A stretch of 64,000 nucleotides of DNA from the NCBI RefSeq assembly GCF_000010665.1, contig NC_012796.1, positions 868,001 through 932,000 of the forward strand, given 5' to 3'. The position numbers and the translations under genes were made by a program. The first letter of the stretch is position 1, and each line of letters begins with the position of its first letter. The notes below the pieces were generated by a model. It was not told where the DNA came from. It made no database searches and was given only the letters and a program-made list of their open reading frames with translations. This document shows, piece by piece, positions 53,205 through 61,668 of the stretch. This DNA comes from Solidesulfovibrio magneticus RS-1. Lineage in GTDB: Bacteria > Desulfobacterota > Desulfovibrionia > Desulfovibrionales > Desulfovibrionaceae.

Positions 53205-53804
53205 GTGTCTTTAACCGATCTCGTGCGCGAAGCGGCGACGGGGCTCAAAAGCCTGTTCGTCGGCCTTGGCATCACGGGCCGGGCCTTTGCCAAGCCGGCC
53301 GTCACGGTCATCTATCCCAAGCAGGAAGTGACCAACCTCGACACCTATCGGGGGCATATCGAGCTTGTGGGGCGGGAGGACAATCCGGCCATGCCGCGCT
53401 GCATCGCCTGCGGCGCCTGCACCCGGGCTTGTCCGTCCCAGTGCCTGTCCGTGGGCTGTCCCGTGGGCGCGGGGAGCGGCGGCGGCGATGCCGAGGCCCT
53501 GGAACTGGCCGGCGAACTGATCCCGGTGGGCACGGCCATGGCCCCGGCCCCGCAAAAGGGCTGCAAGGTCCCGGGCGTGTTTATTTACGACTATTCCCTG
53601 TGCAGCCTGTGCGGCCAGTGCGTGCGAGCCTGTCCGGTGGATTCGCTGCGCTTTTCCCAGCATGTCTATTACGTCGGCAGGTCCCGGGCGGATTTCCGCC
53701 TCGACCTCATGGCCCGGCTGGCCCGGCAGGCGGCCGAGGCTCCGGCCCCCGCCCCCGAGGCCGCCCGGCCGGCCGACGCGATCCCGATGGAGGAACACCC
53801 GTGA
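53205..53804 (+). CDS. NuoI-like 2[4Fe-4S] electron-transfer protein
   Basis: Protein of 199 residues. Two ferredoxin motifs (CIACGACTRACP and CSLCGQCVRACP) lie in a NuoI-like context (YRGHIELVGREDNPAMPRC). An insert between them (VGAGSGGGDAEALELAGEL) is longer than in NuoI. The C terminus is Pro/Ala-rich. The start is GTG at 53205 behind AGGGAGG. Its stop overlaps the GTG start of the next gene. With the divergent molybdopterin enzyme, it would carry electrons to or from the active site. Confidence 0.9.
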   Translation: MSLTDLVREAATGLKSLFVGLGITGRAFAKPAVTVIYPKQEVTNLDTYRGHIELVGREDNPAMPRCIACGACTRACPSQCLSVGCPVGAGSGGGDAEALELAGELIPVGTAMAPAPQKGCKVPGVFIYDYSLCSLCGQCVRACPVDSLRFSQHVYYVGRSRADFRLDLMARLARQAAEAPAPAPEAARPADAIPMEEHP

Positions 53805-54307
53805 GCAAGTACATGATCCAGATGGACAAGAAGCGCTGCATCAGCTGCCATGCCTGCGAAGTGCACTGCCAGGTGAAAAACGCCGTGCCGCCCTCGGCCA
53901 AGCCGGGCAAGCTCGTGACGGTCGGCCCGGACATGGTCAAGGGCAAGCCGCGCCTGCTCAATCTCTACATGTCGTGTTTCCACTGCGAGCGGCCGTGGTG
54001 CGTGCCGGCCTGCCCCACCGGAGCGATGTTTCGGCGCGAGGAAGACGGCATCGTGTACGTGAAGGAAGAGCTGTGCGTGGGCTGCAAGGCCTGCATCCAG
54101 GCCTGTCCCTGGAAGATTCCGCAGTGGAACGAGGTCACGGGCAAGGTGGTCAAGTGCGACTACTGCCGCGAGCGCGTGGACGCCGGACTCGATCCGTCGT
54201 GCGTCACGGGCTGCACCGCCCATGCCCTGCGCTTCGTGCGGCCGGGAAAAAAAAACCAGGATGAACGCGACGTCTACGGCAAGCGGCTTTTGTTAAGGCA
54301 GATGTAG
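53801..54307 (+). CDS. DmsB/PsrB-like four-cluster Fe-S protein
   Basis: Protein of 168 residues with cysteine motifs CISCHACEVHC, CFHCERPWCVPACP, CVGCKACIQACP and CDYC...CVTGC. These ligand four [4Fe-4S] clusters as in the DmsB/PsrB/PhsB family. The GTG at 53801 overlaps the stop of the NuoI-like gene. No signal peptide is present, so the complex is cytosolic. No membrane anchor gene is adjacent, so electrons probably enter from soluble carriers. It ends ahead of an imperfect terminator. Confidence 0.93.
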   Translation: MSKYMIQMDKKRCISCHACEVHCQVKNAVPPSAKPGKLVTVGPDMVKGKPRLLNLYMSCFHCERPWCVPACPTGAMFRREEDGIVYVKEELCVGCKACIQACPWKIPQWNEVTGKVVKCDYCRERVDAGLDPSCVTGCTAHALRFVRPGKKNQDERDVYGKRLLLRQM

Positions 54308-54334
54308 CGCCAACGTCGGACGACTGACTTTCGG

Positions 54335-54374
54335 GCCGGCCTGCGGGGGATTCCCCTGCGGGCCGGTTTCTTTT
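54335..54374 (+). terminator. intrinsic terminator after the Fe-S genes
   Basis: A stem of about 13 base pairs (CCGGCC...GCGGGG with its complement, one bulge) has a GATT loop. TTTCTTTT follows. Confidence 0.65.
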
Positions 54375-54394
54375 GGTGAGCGGGCGGCGGGGGC

Positions 54395-55564
54395 CTACCC
54401 CCGCCGCACCGGCAACAGCTCGTTCAACTCGTCGATGTAGTTCTTCTCCAACTGGTTCACCCGATCAATGTGGGTGCGAAAGATCATGTCCATGCGCGGG
54501 TCGAAAAAGCGGTGGGCGCTGTAGCTCGACACCGAAACGAAGCCCCGCCGGGCCTTGTGCGCGCCGCCCATGCCCGGGTCGTAGCGCTTGATGCCCTTGG
54601 CGATGGCGTAGGCGATGGGCGCGTAGTAGCACAGCTCGAAATGCAGAAACGGCACCTCCTCGAAGGCCCCCCAGTAGCGGCCAAACAGGATGTCGTCCTT
54701 CTCGGCCAGCATGGCCAGCGCGATGGGGTCGCGTCGCCGGGTGCGGTAGGCGGCGGCAAAGGCCAGGCGATGGCGGAACGCGCCGGCCATGCCCTCGAAA
54801 AATTCCTCGGTGAGATACCGGCAGCCCCAGGGGCCGAACTTGGCGTTGGTGCGCTCGTAAAGCTGTTGCATGAGCGGGAAGAAATTGTCCGGGATGGCGC
54901 TGCCCGAGACGATCTCCACCGTGACGCCGGATTCCTCCAGGGCCTTGCGTTCGCGGCGCACGGCCTTGCGGCGGTTGGCGTTGAGGGTGGCCAGGAAATC
55001 CTCGAAATCCGAAAATCCCCGGTTGCGCCAGAGATAGCCCTGGTGCCGCCAGGCCGTGAAGCCGTAGTCCTCGGCGGCGGCGGCGAACTCCGGTTCGGCA
55101 AATAAAAGCGCCGACCCCTGGACGCCATTGCTTTGGCAGAACTGCTCGATGGCGGAAAACAGCCGGCGCGACAACCGGGTCTGGTTGGCCTCGGGATCGG
55201 TGAGAAAACGCAGGCCCGTTGCCGGGGTGAACGGCGTGGCCCCGACCAGGCGCGGGTAATAGGGCAGCCCCAGGCGTACCGCCGCCTCGGCCCACAGCTG
55301 GTCAAAGACGAATTCCCCGTCGGAATGCCACTTGAGGTACATGGGCAGCGCGCCGACGAGCTTTCCCCCGACAGTGGCCAGCAAATGGTTGGGATACCAG
55401 CCTTTGGCCGGCGCGGCGCTGCCGGAATCCTCCAGCAGCGACAGCCACTGGTATTCGAAAAAGGGCGTGTCCAGGGAGGCGGCCAGGGCGTTCCAGGACG
55501 GGCCGTCGATCTCGGCCATGGACCGGGCGAAACGCACGGTCACTTGATCGCTTGGTACAGTCAT
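54395..55564 (-). CDS. COG3146/DUF482 GNAT-like protein
   Basis: Protein of 389 residues in the FemAB/GNAT-related group annotated as peptidoglycan biosynthesis or recognition (COG3146). Family landmarks are SWNALAASLDTPFFEYQWL at the N terminus, LNANRRKAVRRERKAL, GRYWGAFEEVPFLHFELCYY and FDPGMGGAHKARRGF-like text (YDPGMGGAHKARRGF). It probably transfers an acyl or aminoacyl group; the acceptor is unknown. The Met at 55564 gives the expected length. It is separated by 31 bases from the methyltransferase upstream on the same strand. Confidence 0.85.
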   Translation of the reverse strand: MTVPSDQVTVRFARSMAEIDGPSWNALAASLDTPFFEYQWLSLLEDSGSAAPAKGWYPNHLLATVGGKLVGALPMYLKWHSDGEFVFDQLWAEAAVRLGLPYYPRLVGATPFTPATGLRFLTDPEANQTRLSRRLFSAIEQFCQSNGVQGSALLFAEPEFAAAAEDYGFTAWRHQGYLWRNRGFSDFEDFLATLNANRRKAVRRERKALEESGVTVEIVSGSAIPDNFFPLMQQLYERTNAKFGPWGCRYLTEEFFEGMAGAFRHRLAFAAAYRTRRRDPIALAMLAEKDDILFGRYWGAFEEVPFLHFELCYYAPIAYAIAKGIKRYDPGMGGAHKARRGFVSVSSYSAHRFFDPRMDMIFRTHIDRVNQLEKNYIDELNELLPVRRG

Positions 55565-55595
55565 GGGGGCAATATAGGCCTTGCCGGGCGTCGTG

Positions 55596-56261
55596 TCACC
55601 CGCTGGGGGCGTCTGGCTTGAACAAAAGGCTCGTGCGCCACACGCCGTTCTCGAAGTCGCATCTTCCCCAGTCCGAAAACGCGGCGAAGATGGGGGCGTA
55701 TTTTTCCCATTCGCTGTTGTCCAGCAGCAGAAAGCCGCCGGGCCGCAGGCGCGAGGCGGCATTGAAGGCGCATTCCACCCTGGCCCGGCCGTCGATGGCC
55801 ACGAAATCGAAGCTTTCCTCGGGATACGCCAAAATGGCGTCGCTGTAGGCGGCGTACTCGGGCTTGCGGTGGACGTGGCCCATGCGCCGCCACGTTTCCG
55901 GCCGGGCCTCGGGCCGGCCGGGGGCGTCGCCCGGCGGCAGGAAGTGGCAGTCCACGTTGGCCAGGCAGTGGCGGGCCAGAAGGGCCAGGGTGCGCCGCCG
56001 CCACTTGGGGCTGTGCTCCACGGACACCAGATGGAGCACGCGACTGGCCAGAAAGGCCGTGCTGCGCCCGCCGCCCCACTCAAAGCCCGTCATGCGCCGG
56101 TTGAGGGTGCGCGACAAAAAACGCACCGCCCCGGCGTTGATCCAGGGATAGCACGGGTCCGCCGCCATGCGGCAGGCTGTGGGCAGATAAAGCGCCGCCC
56201 GGGCCGCCCGGCGAAGGCCGGCCTCGAAGCCGATGGCGCCGGGGACGTAACGGATCAGCAT
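55596..56261 (-). CDS. class I SAM-dependent methyltransferase-like protein
   Basis: Protein of 221 residues. GFEWGGGRSTAFLASRV resembles the SAM-binding loop; SVEHSPKW contains the acidic residue at the end of the second strand; FDFVAIDGRARVEC and GGFLLLDNSEWEKY are typical of family members related to FkbM or caffeoyl-CoA-type folds. The substrate is unknown. The start at 56261 has only a weak ribosome binding site, so it may be elsewhere; longer frames exist upstream. It probably shares transcription with the STAS gene 92 bases upstream. Confidence 0.72.
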   Translation of the reverse strand: MLIRYVPGAIGFEAGLRRAARAALYLPTACRMAADPCYPWINAGAVRFLSRTLNRRMTGFEWGGGRSTAFLASRVLHLVSVEHSPKWRRRTLALLARHCLANVDCHFLPPGDAPGRPEARPETWRRMGHVHRKPEYAAYSDAILAYPEESFDFVAIDGRARVECAFNAASRLRPGGFLLLDNSEWEKYAPIFAAFSDWGRCDFENGVWRTSLLFKPDAPSG

Positions 56262-56353
56262 GGGGGGAAGACCGCCGGTGTCGCCGCGGGTCGCGGCCTG
56301 CTTATGGTCGCGCCGAAAACGCGGCAGGGCGACATGGGCTAGGCCGAAGGCGG

Positions 56354-56695
56354 CTAGGCCTGGCTGGCGGCCAGGGCGGCGGCGGGGTCGGGATAGAGCG
56401 AAAACACCTTGCCCAGGTCGGCGATGCGCAGCACCTTGGCCACGCCCTCGGCGATGGAGCACAGGGCCACCGAGCCTCCCGAGGCCATGAGGCGGTTTCG
56501 CACCGTGATGAGGCTGCCGATGGCGCTGGAATCCACGAATTCCACGCCTGTCAGGTCAAAGGCCAGAACCGTCGGCGACGCTTCGAGATGGGCGGCCAAC
56601 TGGCGCTGAAACTCCGGGCACACGGTGTAATCAAACATTTTGGGCAGGCCGGAAACCAGGGTCACCCGGCCATGGGCGGTGACGTGCAAGTCCAT
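56354..56695 (-). CDS. STAS-domain anti-anti-sigma-like protein
   Basis: Protein of 113 residues of the SpoIIAA/RsbV family. The phosphorylatable serine lies in EFVDSSAIGSLITV. This type of switch protein binds a kinase/anti-sigma partner. No RsbW-like kinase gene is adjacent. The Met at 56695 gives the usual domain length. It is divergent from the diguanylate cyclase gene, which may be functionally linked. Confidence 0.92.
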   Translation of the reverse strand: MDLHVTAHGRVTLVSGLPKMFDYTVCPEFQRQLAAHLEASPTVLAFDLTGVEFVDSSAIGSLITVRNRLMASGGSVALCSIAEGVAKVLRIADLGKVFSLYPDPAAALAASQA

Positions 56696-56856
56696 CGAAT
56701 CCTCCGAGAAGCCAGGAAGGCTACGGGTATTTCCCTACCACGCCGCCCCGGGCCGGGCAAGCCGGCCCAAGGGGCTGTTCCCTCTTCCGGTTGTCGCGAA
56801 ATGGATGTATTGCTGTGGGACGATTACCCGTCCGCAACCAGAGGTGCGCCCCCGTC

Positions 56857-57909
56857 ATGAGCAAGGACAACAACCACGGCAAGCCGGCCGCCATGCCCGC
56901 CTCCTGCTTCGAACCCGTCTGCAACATGCTCGACCGGGTGGGCGTTCCCCGCGATTCCAAATGGCGTGGGCTGATCCTCTACATGCGCAGCATCAAGAAC
57001 TACGATTTTCTCGACAACGAGCAGAAGGAACAATTCCAGGCTCTTGTCATGGAGATCCTGCGTACCCGCGACTTTTCCGACGCCAAGTTCCACGAAGTCG
57101 TCAAGGCCAACGAACGCATCCTGGCCGCGCCCTGGAACCGGGCGCTCACCCGCACCCTGGCCGAAACCGCCGCCCTGGTGCAGGAATTCCAGGACACCCT
57201 GTTTCGCCATAAGGGCGGCGTCCAGAAGCTCGAAAACGTCACCGTCTCGGCCGTGCAGTCCGGCGGCGACGTGGAGCAGACCCTTGGGGCCATTCGCCGG
57301 GGATTTCAGGAAATGGTGGCCATGATCGAGGAAGACGCCGAAAAGATGGTGGCGCTCACCCTTACCGACGCGCTGACGGCCATCCCCAACCGGCGCGCCT
57401 TTGACGAACACATCGGCCGCAACATCGCCGTGGCCGACCAGGGCCAACGCCAGCTGTCGCTTTTCATGCTCGACATCGACCACTTCAAACGCTTCAACGA
57501 CGAACACGGCCACCGCATCGGCGACCAGGCCCTGGTCGTGGTCGGCTCCATCCTCAAGGGCTTTGCCGACGAAATGAAGCAGCTCGAAGACCGCGAGATC
57601 TTTCCCGCCCGCTACGGCGGCGAGGAATTCGCCGTCACCCTCCTGGACGTCGCCAAAAACGAAGCCGAGGAACTGGCCGACATCATCCGCCGCAAAATCG
57701 AACGCTACAACTTCGTCATCCGCGACCCCGACGGCCAGATCCTGGCCGCCGGCATCAAAATCAACGTCAGCATCGGCGTGGCCGAACTCCTCACAGACTG
57801 CCCGGCCGCCGCCCGCGACGTGGCCCACCTGGTCGACGCCGCCGACAAGGCCCTCTATCTGGCCAAAGCCTCTGGGCGAAATCAGGTGCGGGGGTATGTG
57901 AAGGGGTGA
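56857..57909 (+). CDS. soluble diguanylate cyclase
   Basis: Cytoplasmic protein of 350 residues. The N-terminal 175 residues have no membrane helix and are mostly helical, possibly a sensor. The GGDEF domain starts LTLTDALTAIPNRRAFDEHIG, with metal site FMLDIDHFKRFND and active-site loop YGGEEFAV. No EAL domain is attached. The Met at 56857 has a weak GAGGTG site; a longer frame begins upstream. A palindromic repeat follows the gene. Confidence 0.92.
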   Translation: MSKDNNHGKPAAMPASCFEPVCNMLDRVGVPRDSKWRGLILYMRSIKNYDFLDNEQKEQFQALVMEILRTRDFSDAKFHEVVKANERILAAPWNRALTRTLAETAALVQEFQDTLFRHKGGVQKLENVTVSAVQSGGDVEQTLGAIRRGFQEMVAMIEEDAEKMVALTLTDALTAIPNRRAFDEHIGRNIAVADQGQRQLSLFMLDIDHFKRFNDEHGHRIGDQALVVVGSILKGFADEMKQLEDREIFPARYGGEEFAVTLLDVAKNEAEELADIIRRKIERYNFVIRDPDGQILAAGIKINVSIGVAELLTDCPAAARDVAHLVDAADKALYLAKASGRNQVRGYVKG

Positions 57910-57933
57910 GTGCTGGATAGATAAGAGGAAGAT

Positions 57934-57970
57934 GCCTCCGGCGGCCGGGGGACTCAGCCCCCCGGACCCC
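57934..57970 (+). repeat. GC-rich palindromic repeat, copy 6 (variant)
   Basis: The first part GCCTCCGGCGGCCGGGGG is the same, then ACTCAGCCCCCCGG replaces the usual palindrome centre. The purine-rich AAGAGGAAGAT flank is present. It lies 25 bases after the diguanylate cyclase gene. Confidence 0.8.
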
Positions 57971-58024
57971 TGATATGGGGCGGTCGGGCGGGCGGTGAAA
58001 CGTCGTCAGGCGGCAAACATGCCA

Positions 58025-58082
58025 GCGAAACGGGCGGATTGGGGCGCGAGCTTTGGCTCGCGCCCCAATCCGCCCGTTTCGC
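58025..58082. terminator. perfect 27-base inverted repeat at the alcohol dehydrogenase stop
   Basis: The arms begin GCGAAACGGGCGGATTGGGG and are perfectly complementary over 27 bases with a TTTG loop. The right arm ends one base before the stop codon of the dehydrogenase (minus). No T-run follows on either strand. Confidence 0.7.
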
Positions 58083-58083
58083 G

Positions 58084-59283
58084 TTAGAGCGCGTGCTGGA
58101 AGATGCGCTCCACGATGGCGCTGTCCACGCGGATGGGCGCGTATTGCAAAAGCGCCTTGGCCGGGGGCGACTTGACGGCCAGACGGGTCAGGGCCGGCAC
58201 GTCGGCGCCGGTGAAATAGGCGGTCATGGTGGCCGGCTGCCCCAGGCTGTCCAGCCACTGGCGCAGCCTCGCCACGGCGACGTCGGTCTCGCCGGGATTG
58301 CCCGTCAGGTCCGGGGCGAGGGGGTGGAGCAGGGCGGCCAGGATCTCCGGGGTGGCCGGGTAGATTTCACGCATGACGGCCGGCAGCAGGATGCCCAGCC
58401 CCTCGCCGTGGGCCACGTCGGGATTGATGGCGCTCATGGCGTTTTCCAGGGCGTGGACGAGGTGCAGGCTGCCGCAGTCGACGGCGATGCCGGCGATGGC
58501 CGAGGCGTAGGTGAGCCAGTAGCGGGCGTTGAGGTTCCCGGGCTGGCGGATGGCCGTGGGCAGAAACGAGGCGATGATGCGCACGGCGTCCTTGGCCAGG
58601 CTGATGGAGTAGGGCGAGGCCGTGGTGGCCGTGGCCGCCTCCAGGGCATGGCACAGGGCGTCCAGGGCGGTGGCCACGGTATGGCGTGGCGGCAGGGAGA
58701 CGGTCAGGATCGGATCGTCGATGGCCTGGGTCGGGTAGAGATGCGGCGAGCGGATGGCGTGCTTGTTTTCGCCGTCGGTCTGGGCCGTGGCCGTGGCCGT
58801 GCATTCCGAACCCGAGCCGTGGGTGGTGTTGACCACGACCAGGGGCAGGGAACTGCTGACGGCGGCTTTGCCGGAAAAGAAATCGGACGCCTTCTTGCCG
58901 GGATGGGCCAGCAGGGCGGCGGCGATCTTGGCGGCGTCGATGACGCTGCCGCCGCCGATGGCCAGGACGGCCTGGGCCTTGGCCTCGCGCCCTGCCGCGG
59001 CGGCGGCGTCGCCGTTGGCCAGGGTAGGATTGGGGCGCACGCCGTTAAAAAGCGTCCAGGCGACCTGGGCGTCCAGGGCCGGGCGCACGGCCTCCCACGC
59101 CCCGCTGGCCTTGGCGGCCACGGCGTCGGTGACGACCAGGACCGCGCTCTGGCCGCCCCTGGCCAGATCGGCCAAAACGCCGTCGATGCGGGACAACGCG
59201 CCGATGCCGAAAACGGTGTTGGGCCTCGTGGGCTGCAGGGTGAAAACGTGGTTGAGGTCGATCTTGCAATGCCAGTTGCCCAT
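58084..59283 (-). CDS. iron-containing alcohol dehydrogenase
   Basis: Cytoplasmic type III (Fe-ADH) dehydrogenase of 399 residues. The nucleotide site is AIGGGSVIDAAKIAA. VVNTTHGSGSECT and the metal-binding region LDALCHALEAATA and HLVHALENAMS carry the conserved histidines; the Asp of the metal site would be in AIDCGSLH-like text (AVDCGSLH). GEGLGILLPAVM follows. Members reduce aldehydes or oxidise small alcohols, often with NAD. The Met at 59283 follows GGAGG. It is bounded downstream by an unusually long inverted repeat. Alcohol use is common in this genus. Confidence 0.93.
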   Translation of the reverse strand: MGNWHCKIDLNHVFTLQPTRPNTVFGIGALSRIDGVLADLARGGQSAVLVVTDAVAAKASGAWEAVRPALDAQVAWTLFNGVRPNPTLANGDAAAAAGREAKAQAVLAIGGGSVIDAAKIAAALLAHPGKKASDFFSGKAAVSSSLPLVVVNTTHGSGSECTATATAQTDGENKHAIRSPHLYPTQAIDDPILTVSLPPRHTVATALDALCHALEAATATTASPYSISLAKDAVRIIASFLPTAIRQPGNLNARYWLTYASAIAGIAVDCGSLHLVHALENAMSAINPDVAHGEGLGILLPAVMREIYPATPEILAALLHPLAPDLTGNPGETDVAVARLRQWLDSLGQPATMTAYFTGADVPALTRLAVKSPPAKALLQYAPIRVDSAIVERIFQHAL

Positions 59284-59536
59284 GCCAGTCCTCCGGAATG
59301 CGGTTGGGAGATTGTCGGACGGACGGGTCCGGGGGCAGGACATCAATTCCCGTGCCAGCCTGGGAATGGCTGGCCTTTCGGGCTATATCGGAAAATCGAT
59401 GGCTGTTTTGCGCGGTCAAATCACCCCGCTTCCCGGGAAACGGCCCGGGAAAAGCGGGATTTGGTGGCGCGGGGCGGCGGTTTGAGGCGATGGGTAGAAA
59501 AGAAACAGCCGGTCGCGAGGCTGGGAATTAATGACT

Positions 59537-59575
59537 CGTTCTCGAACCCGGTCGCTTGGGCCGGGTCCGAGAACG
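59537..59575. terminator. hairpin after the small secreted protein gene
   Basis: A 15-base stem (CGTTCTCGAACCCGG and its complement with one mismatch) has a 9-base loop. It lies 7 bases past the stop of the minus-strand gene at 59582. Confidence 0.6.
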
Positions 59576-59581
59576 GCCTAT

Positions 59582-59911
59582 TTACTTGGAAATGGTGGTG
59601 GAGCGGTTGACGTCGGCGCTGTTGCCCTGGGGGCCGGTGTAGGTCGTGGAGTTATTCCAGGTCTTGGTGGCCGGGTCCCATTGGCCTTGGGAGGTGCGGT
59701 TGACGGACTGGTTGGCCGGGCCGGTGGTGGTGGCGCTTCGGGTGTAGCCGCCGGGGGTGCGGGTGGTGGTGGCTTCGTTGGTGACGGTGCGGTCGCCGGG
59801 GCCGGTGACCGTGGATTTGCGCTTGAAGGCCTGGGCCTCGGCGGCGCAAAGGACAAGGCCCAGGCAGACGGCGGCGACGGCGGCGCGGACGGCGTTTTGG
59901 GCGAGCATCAT
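59582..59911 (-). CDS. small exported protein, Thr/Gly-rich
   Basis: Protein of 109 residues with a signal peptide (about 1-28, ending AEAQA). The mature part is rich in Thr, Gly and Asn and contains imperfect repeats (TVTGPGDRTVTNEATTTRTP, then TTTGPANQSVNRTSQG and TTYTGPQGNSADVNRS). This resembles short secreted proteins with beta-strand repeats of unknown role. An AAGGAG site precedes the start. Two adjacent Mets could serve. It lies between the alcohol dehydrogenase and the efflux operon. Confidence 0.8.
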   Translation of the reverse strand: MMLAQNAVRAAVAAVCLGLVLCAAEAQAFKRKSTVTGPGDRTVTNEATTTRTPGGYTRSATTTGPANQSVNRTSQGQWDPATKTWNNSTTYTGPQGNSADVNRSTTISK

Positions 59912-60009
59912 GGAGGCGGCTCCTTGGGTTTGGGCACGACGTTTGGGGCGCGGGATGCGCTCCTTTTGCCATACACCGGAAGCGAGGAGCGTGCCAGAAG
60001 CGCGCCGTG

Positions 60010-60045
60010 AAAAAAGTCCGCGCCAACCAAGGGGTTGGCGCGGAC
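60010..60045 (-). terminator. terminator of the emrRAB-like operon
   Basis: A perfect 13-base stem GTCCGCGCCAACC and its complement have an AAGG loop. On the minus strand a T-run (TTTTTT) follows. It lies 62 bases after the EmrB-like gene. Confidence 0.85.
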
Positions 60046-60107
60046 TGGGAAATACCGGACGGCAAAGGGCTGGGGGCGGGCCGGCGGAGTGCCGAAATGT
60101 CGGCGGA

Positions 60108-61664
60108 TCAGTGCATGCCTTCGGGCATTTTCGAGCCCATGGGCGGTTTTTTCATGATCCACATGAGCACGGCCAAGCCGAGGAAAAGCTGGCCTTGGGC
60201 ATGGAACACGTCGCAAAAGGCCATGGCGTTGGCCTGTTTGAGCAGCAGCTTGTAGAGCGCGCCAGAGGCGGTTTGCGAGGCGTCGTACAGTCCCAGGACC
60301 TTGGGCGCGAGGTAGGCGGTCAGGCGTTCCTTGGCCGACTGGTAGGAAAGATCGTAGGGCGTGAGGTTTTCGATGAGCCGGGCCTGGTGGAACTGAGCAC
60401 GCCGGGCCAAAAGCGTGGTGACGAAGGCTACGCCGAAGGAGCCGCCGAGGTTTCGCAGCAGATTGAACACGGCCGAGGCGTTGTTCATGCCTTCGCGCGG
60501 AATAAAGGCCATGGTGAGGTAGGACAGGGGCACGAAGAAAAAGGCGATGCCAATGGCCTGGACGTTGCGGGCGGCAATGGCCGTGCCGATGTCGATGTCC
60601 AGCGAAAAACCGGCCATGCGAAAAAGCGAATAGGCGCTGATGCAAAGGCCGATGCACAACAGAATCCGGGCGTCGACCTTGGTGGTGGCCTTGCCGACAA
60701 TGGGCAGGATGGCCAGCATGATGAGCCCGCCCGGGCCAAGGACCACGCCTGAAAGAAAGGCCGTGTAGCTCATGAGGTTTTGCAGATAGAGGGGCAACAG
60801 CACGATGGAGCCGAAAAAGGCGAAAAACCCAAAGAACATGACGATGTTGCCCATGGCAAAGGTGCGGTCGGCAAAGACTTTGAGATCGACCACGGGATGC
60901 TTGCAGCGCAGCTCCCAGATAAGAAAGGCCGACAGACACACCCCGGCGATGACCGACAGCGTGAGGATGTAGTCGGCGCTAAACCAGTCGTCCTGCTGGC
61001 CCTTGTCCAGGACGATCTGCAGGCAGCCAAGCCCGAGGCTCAAAAGGGCCAGCCCCAGATAGTCCACGGCGTCGCCGGCCTTGCGGCGCTCCAGATAATC
61101 CGGGTCCTTGATGTAAAACCAGATAAGCGCCATGGCCAGGATGCCGACGGGCACGTTGATGTTGAAAATCCAGCGCCAGGAATAATTGTCCGTGATGTAG
61201 CCACCCAGAAGCGGCCCGAGGATGGGGCCCAGCACCGCGCCCATGGCGAAGATGGCCATGGCCAGGCCGCGTTCCTTGGGCGGATAGGCTTCAAGCAGGA
61301 TGGCCTGGGACATGGGCTGGAGTCCGCCGCCGCCGATGCCTTGGATGATGCGGAAAAAAACCAGCATCCCGAGGTTGGTGGCCAGGCCGCAGCACATGGA
61401 GGCGATGGTGAAGACGGTGACCGACCACAGCAGATAGTTGCGCCGCCCCAGGAGCTTGGAGAGAAAGCCGCTGATGGGGATGACGATGGCGTTGGAGACG
61501 AGATACGAGGTGAGCACCCAGGTCACCTCGTCCTGGCCGGCCGACAGGCTGCCCTGGATGTGGCCCAGGGCCACGTTGGCGATGGAGGTGTCGAGGATCT
61601 CGATGAGCGTCGGCACCATCACCGCCAGGGTGATGAGCCATTTGTTGGGGGCTTGCTCGGCCAT
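60108..61664 (-). CDS. EmrB/QacA-type drug efflux transporter (MFS, DHA2)
   Basis: Inner-membrane proton antiporter of 518 residues with 14 predicted helices. Family motifs include LDTSIANVALGHIQGSL, RIIQGIGGGGLQP and GPILGPLLGGYI. With the EmrA-like adaptor it forms a tripartite exporter for hydrophobic drugs or toxic metabolites; an outer-membrane channel would come from elsewhere. It starts four bases after the EmrA-like gene stops. The operon order is marR-emrA-emrB. The substrate is not predictable. Confidence 0.95.
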   Translation of the reverse strand: MAEQAPNKWLITLAVMVPTLIEILDTSIANVALGHIQGSLSAGQDEVTWVLTSYLVSNAIVIPISGFLSKLLGRRNYLLWSVTVFTIASMCCGLATNLGMLVFFRIIQGIGGGGLQPMSQAILLEAYPPKERGLAMAIFAMGAVLGPILGPLLGGYITDNYSWRWIFNINVPVGILAMALIWFYIKDPDYLERRKAGDAVDYLGLALLSLGLGCLQIVLDKGQQDDWFSADYILTLSVIAGVCLSAFLIWELRCKHPVVDLKVFADRTFAMGNIVMFFGFFAFFGSIVLLPLYLQNLMSYTAFLSGVVLGPGGLIMLAILPIVGKATTKVDARILLCIGLCISAYSLFRMAGFSLDIDIGTAIAARNVQAIGIAFFFVPLSYLTMAFIPREGMNNASAVFNLLRNLGGSFGVAFVTTLLARRAQFHQARLIENLTPYDLSYQSAKERLTAYLAPKVLGLYDASQTASGALYKLLLKQANAMAFCDVFHAQGQLFLGLAVLMWIMKKPPMGSKMPEGMH

Positions 61665-61668
61665 GGGC

